Part shown: positions 15,447 through 23,773 of the stretch, one piece after another
Position numbering within the stretch: position 1 is the first letter of the stretch
Layout: the number at the start of each line of letters is the position of its first letter
Source: a virus
IMG/VR virus record: IMGVR_UViG_3300047548_002028
Location: 1-40,087 of that record
Strand: one strand, 5' to 3'
Length of the DNA stretch: 40,087 bases
Translations under genes and position numbers: made by a program
The notes under the pieces: generated by a model
The model's input: the letters and a program-made list of their open reading frames with translations, nothing else
What the model was told of the DNA's origin: nothing
Database searches by the model: none

Positions 15447-17624
15447 TTACCTAAAAAAGCCAGTCGCCAATCCACCTGTGGCACCTTGCCTAGGATTATC
15501 GGCGACCTCCATGAGTGTCTTCACAAGACTGTTGGCTATGCGGTCAGGTTCCAATTGTTCTTTGAAAGCATTGTTGATAACCACTTTATCAATATTTGTG
15601 TTGCGGTTCACAATGGCCTTATCTTTTTTGTTTGGATTGTTGATGTCAGACATATAACGACCAACGATATCTTCATATCCTGCATTGTAGGCGACTCCTA
15701 TTTCACTAAAAGGAGTCAACTTGTCTGTAAGAGGCTTGAGTGACATAGCCCCGGATAAATCACCACTCAGGATAGAATTGAAAAAGTTTTTAAATAGATC
15801 CGCTAGCCCTGTCAGAAGATTGCTAAACATATTCGTAAACACTTCAAATGTGCGAAAAAGAGCAAAAAAGATGCCCTGCAAATTGGCAAGAAAATTAATA
15901 AAAATATCTCTAACAAACTCCAATGCCTTAGCTAATCCTTCAAACACCCAAAGGATTTTGCCCAAAATGTCTTGACCTGCAATATAAGTCATACCAAATA
16001 AAGGAGAAATCATTCTAGCAATTGAATCTACAATGTCATCAATGGGTTTTAATATTTGAGCAATCACTTTGACAATGCGAGAAAAGACCTGTTCAAATTG
16101 TGGGGCCATATCATATATTTTTTTAGCATCTAAAATTTTTGCATAACCCATTGCACGAGATAAAGTCTGAAATGCTAATGTTGACAAAATAATGGGTGCT
16201 AATATACGCCTTAATACCCATGCTAATCCGTTAAATACAAATAAAATACTTCCTATGACTTTTTTCATATTGAATAAAGCCAAAATGAAAGTACCTATGC
16301 CTGTCACAACTGCAACCAAAGCACTAATTAGAACACCTTTACCAATAAATTTAAAAATACTTCCTAAAGAAAAAGCTCCAATTATTTTTGCAACTCTTCC
16401 AAGCAAAAGAGTGTTTAAAAAAGCCGCAATTTGAATTCCAAATCGCTCAAGACCAATTTTTTTAAAAACGGCAATAATACCAGTCCCAAATGCCTGGACT
16501 GCTTGAGGAAATTTACCAAATATTTGAAATAAAAATTTTATACCAAGCAAAATAGGCATAAAAGCAGCAATTTTGCCCACAAGATTAAGATCATTCTGCA
16601 ACTCTCGCATTTGATACATAGTTGCAAAAAGGCGTTCTGGGTTATCTGCTGCAACTTCTATCGCTTGCGAAAGCCTTAAAAATGCCGGTCTAACATGAGT
16701 TTCTATCATTTTAGAAATAAACTCTAAAATCATTCTTAACTTAGGGACAATTACTGCACCAATTGGTTGCAAAACACCAGCCACGCCAGTTAACTGATTT
16801 TTTATAGCCATCAATTTATTGGAGAGAAGATTGGCATTCCCTGCCGCCACATCCGCATCATCTCCAAATTGTGTGAGGGCTTGTGTCAAAACCTCCACAC
16901 GAGAAGCGGCAGGCAAGGCATTGAACATTTTAGAGATAGAATCAAAAACCTTTACATTGCCCTTAAATCCACCTGCTTTTTGCACATCTTCTGACACAAC
17001 ACCTTTTTTGAGGTCTCTAAAAACCTTAGTTTCTGCCGCTAAACGGCGAAAAAGCGTGTCATTAAGGCTTGCCGAGCCTTCCATAGAGCGCAAAAGTTCG
17101 CCTTGGACAAAATTAGGGTCAACACCCAAAATAGGAGCCGATTTCAATAGCCCACGGCTCATTTCTTTAGCGGTGCCAAAGTTTGTTCCAGCCAACCCTT
17201 TTGGGACAAGCTGGGCAGTGAGCATTTTGGTGGTTTGTATGAAAGCCCCTTCGTCCAAACTAAATTGCTGAGCTGTTTTGGCAAAATCTTTTAAAAGAGC
17301 ATCCGAAGCTGCCATCCGCTCGTTAAAAGTCCCAATAGGGCCTTCGAGAGAATCCAAATTTGATGAAATGATATTGGCAAATGCAAGGGAATTTTTCTGC
17401 AAGTTTTCAAAACTACTCACAGCACCATACAAAAGCCCACTGGCTCCAAAAGACATCCCCAAAGACGACGAAAGCATCTGTGGGATAATGGACACTTTTT
17501 TAAATAAATTATCTATGGAATTAGAAATACCTGCCGCAGCGTTTTGCACGGCATCCATATTTATGAGCGCAGATTGCGCTTCGAAACGAAACTCGTTAAT
17601 TATTTCATAAATGAGACTTGCCAT
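15447..17624 (-). CDS. Tail tape measure protein
   Basis: The product is 725 residues, long, mostly helical and alanine-rich. It has several very hydrophobic stretches in the middle (FMPILLGIKFLFQIFGKF, ISALVAVVTGIGTFILALF, LAWVLRRILAPIILSTLAF), the usual profile of tape measure proteins that set tail length and are ejected to help DNA cross the inner membrane. Its start lies 16 nt after the end of the frameshifted chaperone, as expected. No lysozyme or peptidase domain was seen in it. The length would predict a tail of medium size (about 0.15 nm per residue in other phages). Confidence 0.9.
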   Translation of the reverse strand: MASLIYEIINEFRFEAQSALINMDAVQNAAAGISNSIDNLFKKVSIIPQMLSSSLGMSFGASGLLYGAVSSFENLQKNSLAFANIISSNLDSLEGPIGTFNERMAASDALLKDFAKTAQQFSLDEGAFIQTTKMLTAQLVPKGLAGTNFGTAKEMSRGLLKSAPILGVDPNFVQGELLRSMEGSASLNDTLFRRLAAETKVFRDLKKGVVSEDVQKAGGFKGNVKVFDSISKMFNALPAASRVEVLTQALTQFGDDADVAAGNANLLSNKLMAIKNQLTGVAGVLQPIGAVIVPKLRMILEFISKMIETHVRPAFLRLSQAIEVAADNPERLFATMYQMRELQNDLNLVGKIAAFMPILLGIKFLFQIFGKFPQAVQAFGTGIIAVFKKIGLERFGIQIAAFLNTLLLGRVAKIIGAFSLGSIFKFIGKGVLISALVAVVTGIGTFILALFNMKKVIGSILFVFNGLAWVLRRILAPIILSTLAFQTLSRAMGYAKILDAKKIYDMAPQFEQVFSRIVKVIAQILKPIDDIVDSIARMISPLFGMTYIAGQDILGKILWVFEGLAKALEFVRDIFINFLANLQGIFFALFRTFEVFTNMFSNLLTGLADLFKNFFNSILSGDLSGAMSLKPLTDKLTPFSEIGVAYNAGYEDIVGRYMSDINNPNKKDKAIVNRNTNIDKVVINNAFKEQLEPDRIANSLVKTLMEVADNPRQGATGGLATGFFR

Positions 17625-17639
17625 TGGTGTGTCTTAGCC

Positions 17640-18076
17640 TTAGTCTTTTGGGCCATTTTCCGCTTCGATAATATCTTTAAGAGTATCGCACACCAACGCA
17701 AACTCCTCCACGGAAAGGCTTAGGAGTTCCTCAACTGAGTAAGAGGAATAGCGTTTAATCCAGGTTATTGTTTGCCAAAGATGAGTTCGCTTTGTGTCTC
17801 CTGAACAGTCCCTCCTCCCAGTAACTTTCCCAAAAAAGAATAGAGCTGCATGATTTCAGCTAATGAAAATAAATCATCCATATCCAAAAGGTCTGGTTTT
17901 TTGATGTCTTGTTCATCAACTTTTTGAATAAGTTGCTTCAAGAGTTCTTCTTGAAAAACCAAACCTGTCATATTCCCATTGGCTAATTTTTCAGCAAGTT
18001 TCATATGCTTCATTTTGGGTTCGCAAATAAGAACAACTTTTCCAGTAGCTAAAGTGACTTTATGAACTGCAAGCAT
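17640..18076 (-). CDS. Tail assembly chaperone, frameshift fusion product
   Basis: This is the predicted -1 frameshift product, 145 residues: 82 codons of the upstream chaperone up to the slippery site at 17825-17837, then 63 codons in the -1 frame. The extension passes through QTITWIKRYSSYSVEELLSL and ends DIIEAENGPKD before TAA at 17640-17642. The -1 frame is open all the way and has no good start of its own, which argues for frameshifting. The fusion is the counterpart of lambda G-T and P2 E-E', which coat the tape measure protein while the tube assembles. The tape measure gene follows at once. Confidence 0.8.
17765..18076 (-). CDS. Tail assembly chaperone, unshifted product
   Basis: The product is 103 residues, starting MLAVHKVTLATGKVV and ending SELIFGKQ. 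It is small, acidic and helical (PDLLDMDDLFSLAEIMQLYSF) and lies between the tail tube and tape measure genes, the fixed place of the G/E-type chaperone. Most ribosomes should make this form; a minority should shift at codon 82 to make the longer protein. No strong ribosome binding site is visible. Confidence 0.75.
   Translation of the reverse strand: MLAVHKVTLATGKVVLICEPKMKHMKLAEKLANGNMTGLVFQEELLKQLIQKVDEQDIKKPDLLDMDDLFSLAEIMQLYSFLGKLLGGGTVQETQSELIFGKQ
17825..17837 (-). promoter_or_regulatory. Programmed -1 frameshift site with two overlapping slippery heptamers
   Basis: On the minus strand TTTTTTGGGAAAG reads in frame as T TTT TTG GGA AAG. TTTTTTG (17837-17831) is the P2 E/E' slippery sequence, and GGGAAAG (17831-17825) is the lambda G/T slippery sequence; both are in the correct zero frame and share one G. 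The zero frame ends 60 nt later, while the -1 frame stays open for 63 codons. Confidence 0.8.
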
Positions 18077-18136
18077 AAAAAAACTTTCAATTGAGAAATA
18101 AAGAATTGTCTTGAGGATAGAAAAATAAGGGGCGTT

Positions 18137-18562
18137 TTACAACGCCCTACGGGTAGATGCTTGGAAATCTAACTTTTTGGTGATTTTATCGGACATGCCT
18201 TTTGCGCTACGGGAGAGCTTGAATTGGCAGTCGATATAAACATATGATTTACTTGTCCCATCGGCATAATTGTCTGTGATCACAAATGTGTAATCACTCA
18301 AACCAACACCGTTCAAGTTAGCTGTGATAAGGGCGTCAATAAACTCTTCAACTTTGGCATCTTTGACTTCCATATCAATGGAGCCTGACCACCCTTCAAC
18401 AACTTGGTCACCTTCTCCAATATTTGCGCCCACATAATAGGCTCGGCTAAAACTGGAATCCATAGAGACATCGACGCTTGTCACAGCCAAAATATCAACC
18501 AACGCTCCATTTTCGTAAAGCCGGAAACTACCGTTATGGCCTCTGATACTTGGTGCCGCCAT
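18137..18562 (-). CDS. Tail tube protein
   Basis: The product is 141 residues, beta-rich, with GHNGSFRLYENGALVDILAVTSVDVSMDSS broken by loops and a late KKLDFQASTRRAL. It matches the size and style of XkdM-type tube proteins and lies between sheath and chaperone genes as expected. AAGGAG is 6 nt before the ATG. That site lies inside the last codons of the upstream HNH gene, so the endonuclease was inserted without breaking tube translation. Confidence 0.85.
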   Translation of the reverse strand: MAAPSIRGHNGSFRLYENGALVDILAVTSVDVSMDSSFSRAYYVGANIGEGDQVVEGWSGSIDMEVKDAKVEEFIDALITANLNGVGLSDYTFVITDNYADGTSKSYVYIDCQFKLSRSAKGMSDKITKKLDFQASTRRAL

Positions 18563-19042
18563 TTAAATCTCCTTTTTTTTTAAGACAAAATTTCTTTTAG
18601 TAGATCTTAAACCGTATTTTACCATCGCAGTAATTGTAGCATTTGACAGTTTCAAATATTTAGATGCTTCCGCTTGGCTAAAAAATTGTTTTATTATTAT
18701 TCCAGTTATTTTATCAATCATAACTACAGCATTTTTATTATTTTCATTTATAGGCAAACCATTTCTATGATTTCTTTCCTTGATATTGTCGCTTTGGGTA
18801 ATAAAAGAAATATTATCTAATGTGTAATCTTTGTCATGATCTATTCTACCAATTGACCATACTTTTGTTGAATCTTTTGGCTTATTGCAAAGATACCATT
18901 CAATAAAGGTTTTTGATGGTATCTTCATTTTTATCCCTTTACCCCCATAATACCTATAGTGCATAGCCTTTGGATTGTTGCATCTATATCTTATAACTTT
19001 CCATCTTCTATAAGCCTCTTCCATTAAAGGGTCAGCATACAT
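18563..19042 (-). CDS. HNH homing endonuclease with NUMOD1-like tail
   Basis: The product is 159 residues. The nuclease part contains WSIGRIDHDKDYTLDNISFI, giving D68-H69 and N77 of an HNH active site. A C-terminal module of about 50 residues (VVMIDKITGIIIKQFFSQAE, ATITAMVKYGLRSTKRNF) resembles NUMOD1/IENR DNA-binding modules. The gene is freestanding between the sheath and tube genes. Its stop codon abuts the tube ATG and its codons KKEI contain the tube gene's ribosome binding site. It is more AT-rich than its neighbours, consistent with recent arrival. It is likely a selfish element with no role in the virion. Confidence 0.85.
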   Translation of the reverse strand: MYADPLMEEAYRRWKVIRYRCNNPKAMHYRYYGGKGIKMKIPSKTFIEWYLCNKPKDSTKVWSIGRIDHDKDYTLDNISFITQSDNIKERNHRNGLPINENNKNAVVMIDKITGIIIKQFFSQAEASKYLKLSNATITAMVKYGLRSTKRNFVLKKKEI

Positions 19043-19061
19043 AATTTACTCTTAAATAGAG

Positions 19062-19075
19062 GTGTCCTTGGACAC
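19062..19075. repeat. Hairpin between sheath and HNH genes
   Basis: GTGTCC TT GGACAC is a perfect 6-bp inverted repeat with a 2-base centre, 25 bases after the sheath stop codon. It lacks a T-tract, so it is not a clear terminator. It may protect the sheath message end or relate to the HNH insertion. Confidence 0.4.
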
Positions 19076-19099
19076 TTTATATTATTTAAGAATGTTAAA

Positions 19100-20569
19100 T
19101 CAACCTTCTGTTACAGCAACAGAAGTCCCTATTTGCGCTTTGAGGACAATATACCGCATTGAACTGTAAATCCTTTGTTTCCACAGGACATAGAAAAACC
19201 CTGCTGCGATGGTGGCATCGGTATTGAGAGACTCAACATCCACAAGGGTCGCTTTGCCAGAACGCAACTCAGAATCTCTTGGCAAAAGCCTATTGGCTTG
19301 ATTTTGTGCAACAAAGGCTTCTATAGCCGCTTTGACTGCGAGACGGTTTTCTGCTGAGTTGACCGCATTTTGGTAGTTTTTTAGGAATCTTGCAGCTGAG
19401 TTGGTCAGGTAATCTGTCATGCGGCGGCGCAAAACAGGTTGTTTTTCAGTATTCAGAATATGGGTTGTCACCCCGTTTTTGATTTTGTAGCCAATATCAG
19501 CATCAAACTCAAAAGCAGATATTCCAGCAGCATTCAGACTGATATAGTCAGAACGGGTTAAGGTGAGCTTAAGACCAGTTATTCCAGCAAGAAATTGGGA
19601 ATTTTGGACATAGGCAGGGTCGATATTGGGAGCTGATTGGCTTAACAGTGCCCCGTAAAAAGAAGCAGGAGACACATACACATTGCTACCGCTAATGTTT
19701 GTTTGTACCCATGGGTAAGCATAGATGAGCCGCCCGTCATCATCACGAAGCGAACCAACGGCAGAAATAGCAGTCGATACACTATCCCCTTCTGCTCCAG
19801 CCAGGACACACATTTTGTCTTGTGTATCAGCAGCATGGGTTTTTAGATACCCATTACGAGTTGTGTTGTAGACATCCAAAAACAAGATATTACCGGCACC
19901 CTCTACACCTGCTTTAGCAATAGCCGCTTGGTAATCAGTATCAGCCAAACTCCCATCGCTTCCACTTGCTAAAGCGGTGGCAGCCATGTTTTCGGGGTTA
20001 GCCGTAACTGCCAAAACATTCACATCAACCAACCGAGAAGCGGAAAAAATCCCTGCGGCATTGGCTACAGCGGCAGAAGCGTATGCGGTTAAATCAACAT
20101 TGTCATAGACTTCAATGGGCAAAACGGCGTTGGTTGTGGTGTCTTCGATAGTGATTTTTTTACCACTTGTTGTTCCAGCGGCTACGGTTACTTTCAAAGA
20201 ATTGCCGTAAACACCTTTGTATTTAGCCGTGACAGTCATCACATTTACAGGCGAACCGCCACCATCATCTAAAGTTAAAGTCCCTTTTGCAGAAGATGTT
20301 GGCTCTACACGGATAATTTTGAGTCTGCCAAATTTTTTGTTTTGCAGAGCTTTGAGACCTTCATATGCCAAATTATTGCCATAGGCTTCAAAAAGCTCTC
20401 CAACACTGCCCACTTGGGTCAAGTCATGAGATCCCCTCTCAAATTGTCCCACTAAGATCACAATGTTGGCAGCTACCCCTTGAATAGCAGAAGGGGGCGC
20501 AGTTTCATCAATGATGATCCCATCTATATCATCAAAAGCTGTTGGGTCATTTGTCCGAAAAATTCCCAT
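19100..20569 (-). CDS. Contractile tail sheath protein
   Basis: The product is 489 residues. Family features include the N-terminal APPSAIQGVAANIVILVGQFERG, GNNLAYEGLKALQNKKFGRLKIIRV, and the conserved C-terminal domain with TDYLTNSAARFLKNYQN and a final beta arm (MRYIVLKAQIGTSVAVTEG). These are the marks of XkdK/Mu L-type sheath proteins and prove a contractile tail. AAGGA precedes the ATG. It is followed by the HNH insertion and the tube gene. Confidence 0.92.
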   Translation of the reverse strand: MGIFRTNDPTAFDDIDGIIIDETAPPSAIQGVAANIVILVGQFERGSHDLTQVGSVGELFEAYGNNLAYEGLKALQNKKFGRLKIIRVEPTSSAKGTLTLDDGGGSPVNVMTVTAKYKGVYGNSLKVTVAAGTTSGKKITIEDTTTNAVLPIEVYDNVDLTAYASAAVANAAGIFSASRLVDVNVLAVTANPENMAATALASGSDGSLADTDYQAAIAKAGVEGAGNILFLDVYNTTRNGYLKTHAADTQDKMCVLAGAEGDSVSTAISAVGSLRDDDGRLIYAYPWVQTNISGSNVYVSPASFYGALLSQSAPNIDPAYVQNSQFLAGITGLKLTLTRSDYISLNAAGISAFEFDADIGYKIKNGVTTHILNTEKQPVLRRRMTDYLTNSAARFLKNYQNAVNSAENRLAVKAAIEAFVAQNQANRLLPRDSELRSGKATLVDVESLNTDATIAAGFFYVLWKQRIYSSMRYIVLKAQIGTSVAVTEG

Positions 20570-20582
20570 TTTTTATTCCTTG

Positions 20583-21146
20583 TTATAGTTCTTCTGCATA
20601 GTTGACAGTGGGTTCTCCTGCAAGAACGATGTTGGCCATCACAGATTCGGTTTGGTTCATGATTGCATTACAAAGAGCGTCCACCCGGATTATACAACGC
20701 CATTCTTGCTTTTGTGTTTGCTCATTCCCATCTAAAAAAGAATAACTTGTCATCACATAGGATGCCCATTCGTTAAAATAATTATCAAGCTGAATACGCA
20801 CTCCCATGTTTTTTGCGTCAGGATTCAACGCTTTCCAAACAAGTTCATACATTTCAGCCCTTTGAATTTTATTTGAACACCATAAATCAAGTTGCAACCT
20901 TGGTTCGTAATGCCCGCATAAATAGTTGGTTGAAGATGATGCCCCAGATGGAGCTGAGAGGTAAACGACAGAAGAAGAAAGAGGGATAAAGCGCACTTCA
21001 CCAACTGTTAAAACAGTTAATGATGGGTACACAAGCTGCGAATTTGCAGTGGGCCACTCTGGAGTCACCTTAGCAAGACTTGGCACTGCACTTGCTACAT
21101 ACTGCGCCAATGCTGTTGTGATTGCCCGTTGAAATTCGTTAGCCAT
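20583..21146 (-). CDS. Probable tail terminator / completion protein
   Basis: The product is 187 residues with an alpha/beta pattern (FQRAITTALAQYVASAVPSL, then strands such as RLQLDLWCSN and WRCIIRVDAL). Its place directly before the sheath gene and after the HK97-gp10-like gene fits the tail terminator that caps the tail tube, or a neck completion protein. GAGGGATGAG precedes the ATG. The call rests mainly on position, since this family is poorly conserved in sequence. Confidence 0.55.
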   Translation of the reverse strand: MANEFQRAITTALAQYVASAVPSLAKVTPEWPTANSQLVYPSLTVLTVGEVRFIPLSSSVVYLSAPSGASSSTNYLCGHYEPRLQLDLWCSNKIQRAEMYELVWKALNPDAKNMGVRIQLDNYFNEWASYVMTSYSFLDGNEQTQKQEWRCIIRVDALCNAIMNQTESVMANIVLAGEPTVNYAEEL

Positions 21147-21155
21147 CTCATCCCT

Positions 21156-21620
21156 CTACAGTTGACGAACTCTCGCCGCCACCCTTTCCATAATATCATC
21201 CACCGCTTGTTCCAGCAGTCTATGGGGTTTCAAACCAAATTTTGCAATTTTATTTTGTGTTCCCCGTGCCAATGCTTGCACCTCTGGCGAGTATTTTGGC
21301 GGCTGTGAAGGGTCTTGAAGAACACGTTTGGCCCAGGCAAGCAAAGGGCCAAGAGGTGGGGTAAAGGGCCTTGCACCCATTTCTATCTGTGGAGCATAAG
21401 GAGCAGAATTGCCCAAAAGTATCTTATCCTCTGTTTGCGTGACACCCCACGACTGGGCAAAAAATCCAGTATCAACAGGAGATTTTTTAACAAGTAAAAC
21501 CAATTCCTGTTGAATTTCATCCATAATAATGGTTTTTTGCTTTTCCAGCGTGAGTTTTTTTAGCTGTGGGAGTTCTTCATAGAGGTATTGTTTTAAAGTG
21601 ACTCTTTTTGTCGTTGCCAT
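21156..21620 (-). CDS. HK97 gp10-like neck protein
   Basis: The product is 154 residues. The family pattern is clear: KSPVDTGFFAQSWGV, then LGNSAPYAPQIEMGARPFTP and PPLGPLLAWAKRVL, as in HK97 gp10 / Mu gpG-like proteins of the neck and tail completion group. It sits in the neck gene cluster between the stopper-like and terminator-like genes and is coupled to the preceding gene (2-nt gap). Confidence 0.8.
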   Translation of the reverse strand: MATTKRVTLKQYLYEELPQLKKLTLEKQKTIIMDEIQQELVLLVKKSPVDTGFFAQSWGVTQTEDKILLGNSAPYAPQIEMGARPFTPPLGPLLAWAKRVLQDPSQPPKYSPEVQALARGTQNKIAKFGLKPHRLLEQAVDDIMERVAARVRQL

Positions 21621-21621
21621 T

Positions 21622-22029
21622 TCATCCCGATACCTTACGGATAGTCACTTCCCAGGTCACATAAGATTCATTGACGGAAATCACTTGGTAAAACTTACCA
21701 TTGATTTTATAGAACTTTTCGATATTGGAGTCAGATGATTTACAAGAAACAACATCTTCATCAGGGTAATTTTGCTTTGAAATATGTCGGATAATGAGGT
21801 CGCCCACTTCATATTGCCCAGCCTGTAAAGCAGGTAAGTTAAAAGTTAGTTTTTGCACACTAGGTGATGGAAGCATTTGTTCTTCCTCATCTAAATAAGT
21901 GCCATCACCAACACTTTCCCCACTCCATGTTCTGGTCACTAAATAAATAGGATGAATAACCGCACCAATATCATCACGAACACCCAAAATGTCGTTAGTT
22001 ATTGGCAGTAGGTCATCTATTATGCCCAT
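21622..22029 (-). CDS. Head-tail stopper-like protein
   Basis: The product is 135 residues, beta-rich in the centre (VQKLTFNLPALQAGQYEVGDLIIRHI, KFYKINGKFYQVISV and VTWEVTIRKV lie on either side of loops). Position after the adaptor and before the gp10-like gene fits the stopper that closes the head. The ATG at 22029 overlaps the upstream stop codon (TAATG); a longer frame from 22038 is unlikely. The specific role is from gene order. Confidence 0.55.
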   Translation of the reverse strand: MGIIDDLLPITNDILGVRDDIGAVIHPIYLVTRTWSGESVGDGTYLDEEEQMLPSPSVQKLTFNLPALQAGQYEVGDLIIRHISKQNYPDEDVVSCKSSDSNIEKFYKINGKFYQVISVNESYVTWEVTIRKVSG

Positions 22030-22388
22030 TACACACACACCCCAAACATACGTCCACCTGAAGATGAGCTGGCTATATTGATGCCCATAAGCGAACTCAA
22101 ATCACGCAAAAGTCTTCTGTATTCAGTTGATAAAAGGGAATGTTCATCCGAATTGAGTTCAATGTCACCCACCTTTTTTACCAACATACGAGAAGAAGAC
22201 GTTGCCATTTTAGTGCGCACATCACCAATTTGCACAAGCAAAGCCGTAATCAAAGTTTCAGCTTCTGGAGTGAGATTTTCCATCCTATCAGCTAGGATTT
22301 TGTCGTAATCCGTACTTCCAGGGATGATGCTTGTTGCGCTATAGCCTAAATAAAATATTATTTCGGCTTTTTGGTTTGACGTGAGCAT
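22029..22388 (-). CDS. Head-tail adaptor-like protein
   Basis: The product is 119 residues, largely helical (AETLITALLVQIGDVRTKM, SLLSTEYRRLLRDLSSLMGI), with a flexible Ser/Gly end (IASSSSGGRMFGVCV). Small helical proteins in this slot, after the capsid genes and before the stopper, are usually the adaptor ring under the portal. Only the position supports this. It overlaps the end of the small basic frame at 22358-22465. Confidence 0.5.
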   Translation of the reverse strand: MLTSNQKAEIIFYLGYSATSIIPGSTDYDKILADRMENLTPEAETLITALLVQIGDVRTKMATSSSRMLVKKVGDIELNSDEHSLLSTEYRRLLRDLSSLMGINIASSSSGGRMFGVCV

Positions 22389-22465
22389 TTTTTATTCTCA
22401 CCTTCTGACTTCTTAAGATTTTCAGCTTGTTTTTTTGCTATGCGTTGGCGTGTGCGTCCTATCAT
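22358..22465 (-). CDS. Small basic protein, 35 aa
   Basis: A short frame fills the gap between two head genes. It begins MIGRTRQRIAKKQAENLKKS and continues with more Lys, Arg and Gln to a TAA at 22358. Its ATG overlaps the upstream stop by 4 bp (ATGA), the coupling used elsewhere in this operon, and its end overlaps the adaptor gene start by 31 bp. It is highly basic and may bind DNA or a head protein. It could also be a chance frame. Confidence 0.4.
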   Translation of the reverse strand: MIGRTRQRIAKKQAENLKKSEGENKKCSRQTKKPK

Positions 22466-22845
22466 GTGTAGTACCCTTCTACAATCACTCGTGAACGTGT
22501 TAAAGCAGCAGATCCATTGATCGTGACAACGCACGTTATTGTTGAGTTTGCTGGAACAGTGTCGTTTGCTGAGTCAATTGCAATTTGCACAACATCTGCC
22601 GCAGGCAAACCACCATCGCCTCCAGTTGCCGTGGACCAATCACCCAAAACCGTAGAACCACGCTTGATTTCGATCACCACATAATTGCTTCCGTGTGCCG
22701 CTAAAACGGCATCATTAGAAAGATGCAAATGTGTAATTTTAAAACGTCTTTTAACATTAAAAAGAAAGTGCGTTTGGGTTGCGGAAACACTCCCTATGTT
22801 CATACTTAGGATAACGGGTCCTCTGGCATTGTTTTGTGCACTCAT
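22462..22845 (-). CDS. Probable head decoration protein
   Basis: The product is 127 residues and beta-rich, with VKRRFKITHLHLSNDAVLAA, YVVIEIKRGSTVLGDW and STITCVVTINGSAALTRSRV. A compact beta protein immediately after the major capsid gene is often a capsid cement or decoration protein. GGAG lies 8 nt before the ATG. I do not recognise the sequence itself. Confidence 0.5.
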   Translation of the reverse strand: MSAQNNARGPVILSMNIGSVSATQTHFLFNVKRRFKITHLHLSNDAVLAAHGSNYVVIEIKRGSTVLGDWSTATGGDGGLPAADVVQIAIDSANDTVPANSTITCVVTINGSAALTRSRVIVEGYYT

Positions 22846-22872
22846 GAAAACATCTCCATAAAGGTAATAATT

Positions 22873-23766
22873 TTAAGCACCAACGGTTGTAATGATTTCA
22901 CAAGTGCGCAGATCATCAGCAGCCTGTTTAGCGTGGAATGATTTGACTGCATACCACTGATTACCAGTAAATACCCATTCACGATGGAGGATGTCGTAAT
23001 CCGATTCCATTTCGGCTTCTTGTTTTACGATGTAACCATAGGCTTCCGGTTTGTGCAAAAATGCCCGGTAAGTATCGGTAGAAGCAATTTGAGTAGAAGC
23101 AGGAACCGTATCCACAACCACAATAGCCATACCCAGCATGGTGGTCATCATACCTTGAGTCACAAGCTCAGGAGCGAGAGAGTTGTCTGTTTTCAGGGCG
23201 GCAAAGGTGTCATCTCTCAAAAGGTCAAGCCATTGACGGGAGTGCATAAAGCACACAACAGCTTCGTTCCCACGGTCTCCAAAGGCTTTGTATTTGGCGG
23301 CAGCTAACCTTTTGACGGTCATAACATCAGTTGCAAGGGTAGAGGTGTACCCATTTACAAAGTTTCCGCTACCTGCAAATTCCGTTAACAAGTCTGCATC
23401 CACTTTTTCGGCCATTCTGCGGCCAATTTGCATTTGAATATTGGAAATGATGGTGTCTGTTTGAGCCGCAGATTTTTTAAAAGCCTTCTTTTTTATACCA
23501 ACAGCTTTACCGATTTCTTTCACGGTGGCCGAAAAAGAGTCATCGGAGATTGAGTCAACAAGTAACCCTTCGCTTTCCGCTGGCTCTTCTGCCGCACCAA
23601 TGGTCTTGAAATAGGGGAAATTGATGGTTAAGCCCGGTTGGGATGTCAAAGTATCATCGGTGAATGCAAATGCGCCAAAGACCAATTTCCGGCGGAAATA
23701 AGCCATAACGTGATCTGACCACACCTTTGGTTCAAAAACAAAATCTGCGGCTACTGTAGCTGCCAT
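22873..23766 (-). CDS. Major capsid protein (HK97-fold)
   Basis: The product is 297 residues. It shows the general order of HK97-fold capsids: an N-terminal arm, an E-loop region (INFPYFKTIGAAEEPAESEG), KAVGIKKKAFKKSAAQ, a spine helix region (ISNIQMQIGRRMAEKVDADLL), the P-domain (AVVCFMHSRQWLDLLRD), MLGMAIVVVDTVP and a final YAVKSFHAKQAA strand. It follows the scaffold gene by 7 nt. I see no prohead protease gene beside it and no N-terminal delta domain, so the separate scaffold likely serves instead. Confidence 0.85.
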   Translation of the reverse strand: MAATVAADFVFEPKVWSDHVMAYFRRKLVFGAFAFTDDTLTSQPGLTINFPYFKTIGAAEEPAESEGLLVDSISDDSFSATVKEIGKAVGIKKKAFKKSAAQTDTIISNIQMQIGRRMAEKVDADLLTEFAGSGNFVNGYTSTLATDVMTVKRLAAAKYKAFGDRGNEAVVCFMHSRQWLDLLRDDTFAALKTDNSLAPELVTQGMMTTMLGMAIVVVDTVPASTQIASTDTYRAFLHKPEAYGYIVKQEAEMESDYDILHREWVFTGNQWYAVKSFHAKQAADDLRTCEIITTVGA

Positions 23767-23773
23767 TGAATTT

